This document shows positions 59,779 through 64,000 of a stretch of DNA of 64,000 nt, piece after piece. Within the stretch, counting starts at the first letter, position 1, and every line of letters starts with the position of its first letter. The position numbers and the translations under genes were made by a program. Under the pieces are notes generated by a model. That model saw only the letters and a program-made list of their open reading frames with translations. It was not told the DNA's origin and did not search any database. The stretch is taken from NCBI GenBank assembly GCA_947627155.1, contig CANQUX010000006.1, positions 17,038-81,037 of the forward strand, written 5' to 3'. Origin of the DNA: an uncultured Alphaproteobacteria bacterium. GTDB lineage: Bacteria; Pseudomonadota; Alphaproteobacteria; CAAHEQ01; UBA3637.

Positions 59779-60780
59779 TTATTTTTTCCGAAATTGAAAA
59801 AAGCGCATTACTTTTTGTTGCGTTTTTTTCATTTCACGCGACATATACCCGATTAAAATGGCATATACGTCTCGTTTTTTAATATGCAGATAATCAATAT
59901 CGGCAAAAGGCATTGTAAAATCACATCGAACAGCCTTTGAAAGCGGCTGACGAAAAATGGCATCGAAAAAAGATAAAACGGCTTCGGCACTATATTTTTC
60001 CGGTATTTTATCATTCGGAAAAATCGGCTCTTTCAGCATAGCCAAATAAGCTTCATCATCTTCATCTAACCGACGAATTGCCTCAATAACCTCATCTATC
60101 GAATTATAATCATGACAATTGATAAACGCTTTGCCATTAAAATCCTGCGCAACACTCGGATCACCGTAATAAACAGGGACAGTACCGGCTTGAAAGGCCT
60201 CCAATAATTTTTCGGTACAATATCCCAATGAAGATGTATTTTCAAAAGCCAATGAAAATTTATAATTTTTCAAAAACCCTTTTTTATCTTGAACGGGTCC
60301 GCCCACATTATTTTTACATCGTCCGCCCGAATCCACTGTTTTATACTGCGATAATTTTTCAAAAAACATTTCTCGAACACCATCTGTTTGTTTTGAATTC
60401 GAGACAACTCTGGCACAAAACTTTCGGCGAATTGCCGCTTGATTCGTTAACTTCGGCCGCATAACTTTTTGAGCATTCGGCGCCAAATAAAGACGCCACA
60501 ACGGCAAACGCATATATCGATCTTTGAACAAAATATAATGAAATCCCAAAGCATAATCGCAACAATTAAAATTCGGAACCTTATTTTCTCCGGTATAAAA
60601 AATCTTCACGCATTTATAGGTATGATGTTGATTACCGAAAAGGCCGTAAATTAAATAATCGGGCGAATCGGAAAGTTCGATTTGATATTTTTGTGATAAG
60701 AGTTTATAGAACCAATCTTGTTTCGGATCAAACGTTGAACCGAAATCAATATAACCCAGTTTAATTATTTGTTTTTTCAT
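59779..60780 (-). CDS. Glycosyltransferase family 10 (alpha-1,3-fucosyltransferase-like)
   Basis: Transfers fucose from GDP-fucose to a surface glycan. The 333-residue protein has the GT10 donor-binding block FENTSSLGYCTEKLLEAFQAG followed by VPVYYGDPSVAQDFNGKAFIN, and an N-terminal acceptor domain (GYIDFGSTFD...DYLIYG). Basic C-terminal tail may associate with the membrane, as in the Helicobacter pylori FucT enzymes. AAAGGA precedes the ATG. It converges on mnmE and has no glycan-gene neighbours in the window. Exact linkage and acceptor cannot be read from sequence. Confidence 0.88.
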   Translation of the reverse strand: MKKQIIKLGYIDFGSTFDPKQDWFYKLLSQKYQIELSDSPDYLIYGLFGNQHHTYKCVKIFYTGENKVPNFNCCDYALGFHYILFKDRYMRLPLWRLYLAPNAQKVMRPKLTNQAAIRRKFCARVVSNSKQTDGVREMFFEKLSQYKTVDSGGRCKNNVGGPVQDKKGFLKNYKFSLAFENTSSLGYCTEKLLEAFQAGTVPVYYGDPSVAQDFNGKAFINCHDYNSIDEVIEAIRRLDEDDEAYLAMLKEPIFPNDKIPEKYSAEAVLSFFDAIFRQPLSKAVRCDFTMPFADIDYLHIKKRDVYAILIGYMSREMKKTQQKVMRFFQFRKK

Positions 60781-60893
60781 TAAACATCCTTTAAAAAATA
60801 TTGTTTTTTATAGCATACAATCAACATTCTTGCAACACTTTTTTTATCAGTTCTTTTTTCAATGTAAAAGTCACGGAAAAAGACTTAAAAAAC

Positions 60894-60922
60894 TTGCAAA
60901 ACAATAAAAAATATGATAAAAT
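60894..60922 (+). promoter_or_regulatory. Promoter of gene 60951
   Basis: TTGCAA (60894-60899), 17 bp, TAAAAT (60917-60922), 28 bp before the start codon. The spacer lacks the CGTACG dyad, so this is not an E-type promoter. Confidence 0.5.
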
Positions 60923-60950
60923 AAAAAACATTCGAATAAGGAGATTGAAA

Positions 60951-61805
60951 ATGATTAAAACTGATTTTATGATTCGCTTAAAAGATAACTGTTTGCTCGA
61001 TCCCGATATGCCGCGTCAAACGGTTCGGGTTGTTGAAGCAGTTTATAATCGGAACAATAATAAATTTTTCCAAAAATATGATCTTTCTTCTCAAAAAGAA
61101 GGCAACAAACACACCTTTTGCGATTTGATTGTGCTGAATGATTGTGATTTTTCCAATCAACCGCTCACCGATAATAATTGCTCCCCGGCAATCGTGATGG
61201 GTGTATATAACATAAAAAACACCAAAATCAACAGTTTGTTCAATGCGCCGCGGTTTGCCATGGGCGGAGCCGTTATTGAAGGAACACCTCTTGCGGAAAA
61301 GCTCGGAAAAAATGTGTTGAGCGGTGCGGAATATCATAAATTATGGATGCAACAAAATGAAAATGCGCCGGAAATTAAACCGTTAACGCATGAGCTGTTT
61401 TTGCACGGCATCTACGATACAAAAACAGTTCACTTTTTCAGCGAAGTAAAGGCAATGAACAATTCAACCGTTCAATACTTAGATAATCAACCCTCTTTCG
61501 TTATTTTGGGTGATTGCGATTTTCGCGGATATAAAAAACTGGTCTCTTTGGCAAAAGGCCCGGCTCTTGTGTGCGGAAATATCGATATTTCCGGCACATC
61601 GGTATGCAGTTTAAAAAATGCAATTGAACCCGCTTGCTTTAAAGGAGAACTCATTTTTAATAATACACCGCTGGCAGATTTGTTGGGTCGCGATAAATTA
61701 ACACACGACGAATATACCAAAACTTGGAAACGCCACAATAATCCTCAAAAGCCGCTGATTATTTCATTTGTTCGCGGCAAAATTCAACGGGAAAAAGAAA
61801 ATTAG
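60951..61805 (+). CDS. Unknown protein, 284 aa, two tandem modules
   Basis: Not recognised. Two copies of a module of ~85-120 residues are visible: VLNDCDFSNQPL...VMGVYNIKNTKINSL...GTPLAEKLGKNVLSGAEYHKLW and ILGDCDFRGYKKL...VCGNIDISGTSVCSL...NTPLADLLGRDKLTHDEYTKTW. The regular short strands suggest a beta-helix or solenoid, and the ADLLG/EYxKxW part a helical cap. No signal peptide if translation starts at ATG 60951, which AAGGAGA supports. Monocistronic. Confidence 0.75.
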   Translation: MIKTDFMIRLKDNCLLDPDMPRQTVRVVEAVYNRNNNKFFQKYDLSSQKEGNKHTFCDLIVLNDCDFSNQPLTDNNCSPAIVMGVYNIKNTKINSLFNAPRFAMGGAVIEGTPLAEKLGKNVLSGAEYHKLWMQQNENAPEIKPLTHELFLHGIYDTKTVHFFSEVKAMNNSTVQYLDNQPSFVILGDCDFRGYKKLVSLAKGPALVCGNIDISGTSVCSLKNAIEPACFKGELIFNNTPLADLLGRDKLTHDEYTKTWKRHNNPQKPLIISFVRGKIQREKEN

Positions 61806-61877
61806 TTATATCAATTGATCATACCCCGTAAGGCATAAAAAAAACAAAAGCTCTTATGTCCGTTGTTTTTAAAATGC

Positions 61878-61906
61878 TTGCAATTTTTAAAAGAACATGA
61901 TATAAA
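61878..61906 (+). promoter_or_regulatory. Promoter of tRNA-Pro
   Basis: TTGCAA (61878-61883), 17 bp, TATAAA (61901-61906), directly before the tRNA. Confidence 0.55.
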
Positions 61907-61923
61907 AGCTTAAATAAAAGAAT

Positions 61924-62000
61924 CGGGGTGTAGCTCAGCCTGGTAGAGTACTTGGTTTGGGACCAAGGTGTCGCATGTTCGAATCATGTCACCCCGACCA
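61924..62000 (+). tRNA. tRNA-Pro (TGG)
   Basis: 77 bases with encoded CCA. Acceptor CGGGGTG pairs with CACCCCG. The anticodon stem CTTGG/CCAAG holds TTTGGGA with anticodon TGG. T-loop GTTCGAATC is normal. Confidence 0.95.
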
Positions 62001-62017
62001 ATTAGAAAAAATAAAAC

Positions 62018-62045
62018 CGGATACTGAAAAGTATCCGCTTTTTTT
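62018..62045 (+). terminator. Terminator after tRNA-Pro
   Basis: CGGATAC and GTATCCG form the stem around TGAAAA, followed by a T run. Confidence 0.85.
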
Positions 62046-62442
62046 ATATCCTTTTGTCGCCCGAGAACAGCCACTCTTCCGCTCTGTTCGTTTTTAATGC
62101 AGCAAGATGTCACCTGAATAGTTTCGGCTCCAAAAGTATACATCACCTGCCAAAGTATACCATAAGTAATCTGTCACCTTAATTCCGCCGCTTGGTCCGT
62201 AAGTAATTGATTTAATTGTAATTACATATTTTTTTATATGATTTGGGGTTCTCATCTGCTTAAGGGGGCATGACATCTTGTTGCGAAACACCACTTTAAT
62301 TCATTGATATAAAATTAAAAATCGCAAATTTGCATTTGTTAATAAATGTATATTGCATTAAAAAATGTCGCTTTTATGGCGACCAATTTAGCATAAATTA
62401 TTGATAATCTTTTCCTGTAACTTATAACAGAAAGGAAAAAAT
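62046..62442. other. Gene-free stretch between tRNA-Pro and the vWA gene
   Basis: About 400 bp without a convincing gene. It contains a possible decayed fragment of foreign DNA (stops in all frames) and, at its end, TTGATA (62400-62405) with TATAAC 16 bp later as a weak promoter for the vWA gene. No repeat of the tRNA 3' end that would mark an attachment site was found. Confidence 0.4.
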
Positions 62443-63162
62443 ATGCAAAATCAAAAGAAATCAAACAAAGTGGAAGTTGTTTTTGTTCTGGATCGGAGCG
62501 GGTCAATGGAAAATGTTGTTTCGGATACAATCGGCGGCTTTAATTCAATGATTAATAAACAAAAAACAGAAAGTCCCGAAGCAATGGTAACAACGGTACT
62601 TTTTGATGATAAAATTGAAGTTCTTCATGATCGAATGGCTATTAAAAACGTTCCGCCTTTAACCTCAAAAGAATATTATGCGCGCGGTTGTACGGCGCTA
62701 CTTGATGCCGTAGGAAGATCAATCAGGCACATAAGCAATATTCACAAATATGCGCGGAAAAATGATGTGCCGCGGAAAACACTCTTTGTTATTACAACAG
62801 ACGGTTATGAAAATGCCAGTCGCGAATACACATTTCCCAAAATAAGATCAATGATTGAAAAACAAAAGAGAAGATATGGTTGGGAATTCTTATTTCTCGG
62901 CGCCAATATAGATGCAATTGCCGAGGCAAGCAAAATTGGCATTAACCGCAAATATGCTTCAAATGTTATTCATGACGAAGAAGGCGTTGATGTTTTATAT
63001 CAAGCTGTTTCTGAAGCTGTAGAGCATTGTTACAAAATGCCTGATGCGGATCTTCCCGAAAATTGGAAAGAAAAGATTGATGAAGATTTATTAAAAAGAA
63101 AAAAGACTTCTGCTGAATTGGCCAAAGCTGATGAGAGGCCAAATTTTATAACCCGTAAATAG
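62443..63162 (+). CDS. von Willebrand factor A domain protein
   Basis: Protein of 239 residues with the metal-ion-dependent adhesion site VFVLDRSGSM (DxSxS), the Thr in GCTALLDAV and the Asp in ITTDGYENAS, so a complete MIDAS. No signal peptide; cytosolic. The C-terminus is a short charged helix. AAAGGA precedes the ATG, and the next gene follows after 9 bp. I recall similar vWA proteins from Firmicutes next to macro-domain and HTH proteins; this is memory of the family, not a search. Confidence 0.88.
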   Translation: MQNQKKSNKVEVVFVLDRSGSMENVVSDTIGGFNSMINKQKTESPEAMVTTVLFDDKIEVLHDRMAIKNVPPLTSKEYYARGCTALLDAVGRSIRHISNIHKYARKNDVPRKTLFVITTDGYENASREYTFPKIRSMIEKQKRRYGWEFLFLGANIDAIAEASKIGINRKYASNVIHDEEGVDVLYQAVSEAVEHCYKMPDADLPENWKEKIDEDLLKRKKTSAELAKADERPNFITRK

Positions 63163-63171
63163 GAGGATTAA

Positions 63172-63585
63172 ATGACAGATTACGAACTTCAAGAAGACTT
63201 TTTGAACAAAGTTGCCGAAATGTATACTTCATTCACAGCAGATTCGGTTGCGGATATGTTATCGGAAGACTTTCATTATTCATCTTTCCGGGTTTTTGAG
63301 GAAATAGAATCGCGTGATGCTTACCTTAATTACATTACACATAAACTTGAAGCCATGAAAAAATCCGGCGTTAAATTTAACTATATCATGATGTACAAGC
63401 AAGGTGACGGAAAACCGGTGTTAATGTTTACGCCCAAAACGCCGGAGGGCAGTTATGGTGCATTTTTCGTTGAAAATAACAAATCCGGTCAAATCACACG
63501 TATGGATTTACTACCCGCAGCATTTTATTCTCTCGGTTATAAAGATAAAGCCGCATTTGAAGAGTTTGAAAAAAAAGCCCTTTAA
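63172..63585 (+). CDS. Small NTF2/SnoaL-like protein, unknown function
   Basis: 137 residues with the helix-then-sheet pattern of NTF2-like folds: N-terminal helices (FLNKVAEMYTSFTADSVADMLSEDFHYSS), ESRDAYLNYITHKLEAMK and three strands (KFNYIMMYKQGD, KPVLMFTPKT, YGAFFVENN). No catalytic residues are recognised. GGAGG lies 7-9 bases before the ATG. Same unit as the vWA gene. Confidence 0.7.
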   Translation: MTDYELQEDFLNKVAEMYTSFTADSVADMLSEDFHYSSFRVFEEIESRDAYLNYITHKLEAMKKSGVKFNYIMMYKQGDGKPVLMFTPKTPEGSYGAFFVENNKSGQITRMDLLPAAFYSLGYKDKAAFEEFEKKAL

Positions 63586-63592
63586 TGAGGGC

Positions 63593-64000
63593 TTATTTTG
63601 CACCTAATATCGGACAATCAAAAGAATCAAGAATTTCATTGACAGTCATTATATCATAAACCTTCTGCTTTATCAGGTATTCCATAATGGTATCAAGCTT
63701 TATACTGTGGGAAATGGAATAGCCTGCCTTATCCAATAGTTCTTCCGCTTCCTCAAGATTAAGTTTCAAACCGATACACAATGCAAAAACCGTATTTTTT
63801 CGCGGCTGATAGTCATCATTACTTCTGATTTTTGAAAATAATCGGCGATCAAGATTCGCGTTTTTATAGCAGTCCGTTTCGGAGATTCCTTTTTCTTTTA
63901 TTATTTTGAACAATGTTTGCGAAAATGTCGGCTCCATATCGCTCATGAGATCCGCTTCCATTGGCAATGTAACCGCTTGATAAAGGATATTTTCTTCCAT
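63593..64000 (-). CDS. HTH protein, possibly C-terminal part of a macro-domain protein (edge)
   Basis: The frame is open to the window edge; ATG at 64000 is possible but the true start may lie outside. The 135 visible residues contain an XRE-like helix-turn-helix region (FSQTLFKIIKEKGISETDCYKNANLDRRLFSKIRS) and a helical end (AEELLDKAGYSISHS, DSFDCPIL). From memory, this block is found in Firmicutes as the C-terminal half of proteins that begin with a macro domain. That the macro domain lies beyond 64000 is inference. It converges on the NTF2-like gene with 7 bp between. Confidence 0.65.
   Translation of the reverse strand: MEENILYQAVTLPMEADLMSDMEPTFSQTLFKIIKEKGISETDCYKNANLDRRLFSKIRSNDDYQPRKNTVFALCIGLKLNLEEAEELLDKAGYSISHSIKLDTIMEYLIKQKVYDIMTVNEILDSFDCPILGAK

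Overview
The window looks like a chromosomal segment of an AT-rich, host-associated, probably anaerobic alphaproteobacterium. A CckA-type hybrid kinase points to the Alphaproteobacteria. A group-B-like [FeFe] hydrogenase points to fermentative or anaerobic life. Ankyrin proteins, a GT10 fucosyltransferase and many type IV pilin-like proteins fit a gut or other host habitat. The taxonomic reading is inference from gene content; no marker gene was compared.

Layout. 1-2758 (minus) is the str operon rpsL-rpsG-fusA, with fusA running off the left edge. 3040-7968 (minus) holds two ankyrin-repeat genes, a small ankyrin remnant, a Slt-type lytic transglycosylase and a secreted unknown. 8054-12577 (plus) carries a MurC/Mpl-type ligase, LD-carboxypeptidase and a U32/RlhA-like protein. 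12838-24928 is an accessory region: an ankyrin gene, two pilin-like genes and a perfect-looking 4,188-bp tandem duplication of three unrecognised genes. 25089-29567 is ptsP, a sugar-nucleotidyltransferase, a small membrane protein, glk and two tRNAs. 29773-32875 has two ankyrin genes around two short pilin cassettes. 32958-41477 is housekeeping and energy metabolism (tyrS, cckA, accBC, hydrogenase, ettA). 41478-49450 is a second accessory region with a pilin/C-type-lectin fusion whose last ~100 bp look like a diversity-generating-retroelement (DGR) variable region, six extragenic palindromes and two copies of a candidate structured RNA; prfC sits inside it. 49449-59758 holds tRNA-Leu, sodB, galE, a HELAH-motif protein, a large ankyrin protein and the rpmH-rnpA-yidD-yidC-engB-mnmE cluster. 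The right end has a fucosyltransferase, an internally repeated unknown, tRNA-Pro, and a vWA / NTF2-like / HTH cluster that looks acquired.

Main observation. Eight copies of a 156-163 bp intergenic element (E1, E2, E4-E9) and two half copies (E3 and its duplicate) sit in front of all five pilin-like genes, the duplicated genes and one further unknown gene. Each has inverted ends built on AAACGTAC...GTACGTTT. At the gene-facing ends a TTGCAW -35 box lies in the element and a TATAAT/TATGCT -10 box lies just outside, usually 17 bp away, so a CGTACG dyad fills the promoter spacer. The same pilin leader is joined to opposite ends of the element in different copies. The crossover that made the 4,188-bp duplication falls within about 14 bp at an element end. 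Together these suggest a shared regulon whose promoter modules may also be recombination sites. One gene of this regulon is the DGR-like pilin at 42461. No reverse transcriptase or template repeat is visible in the window.
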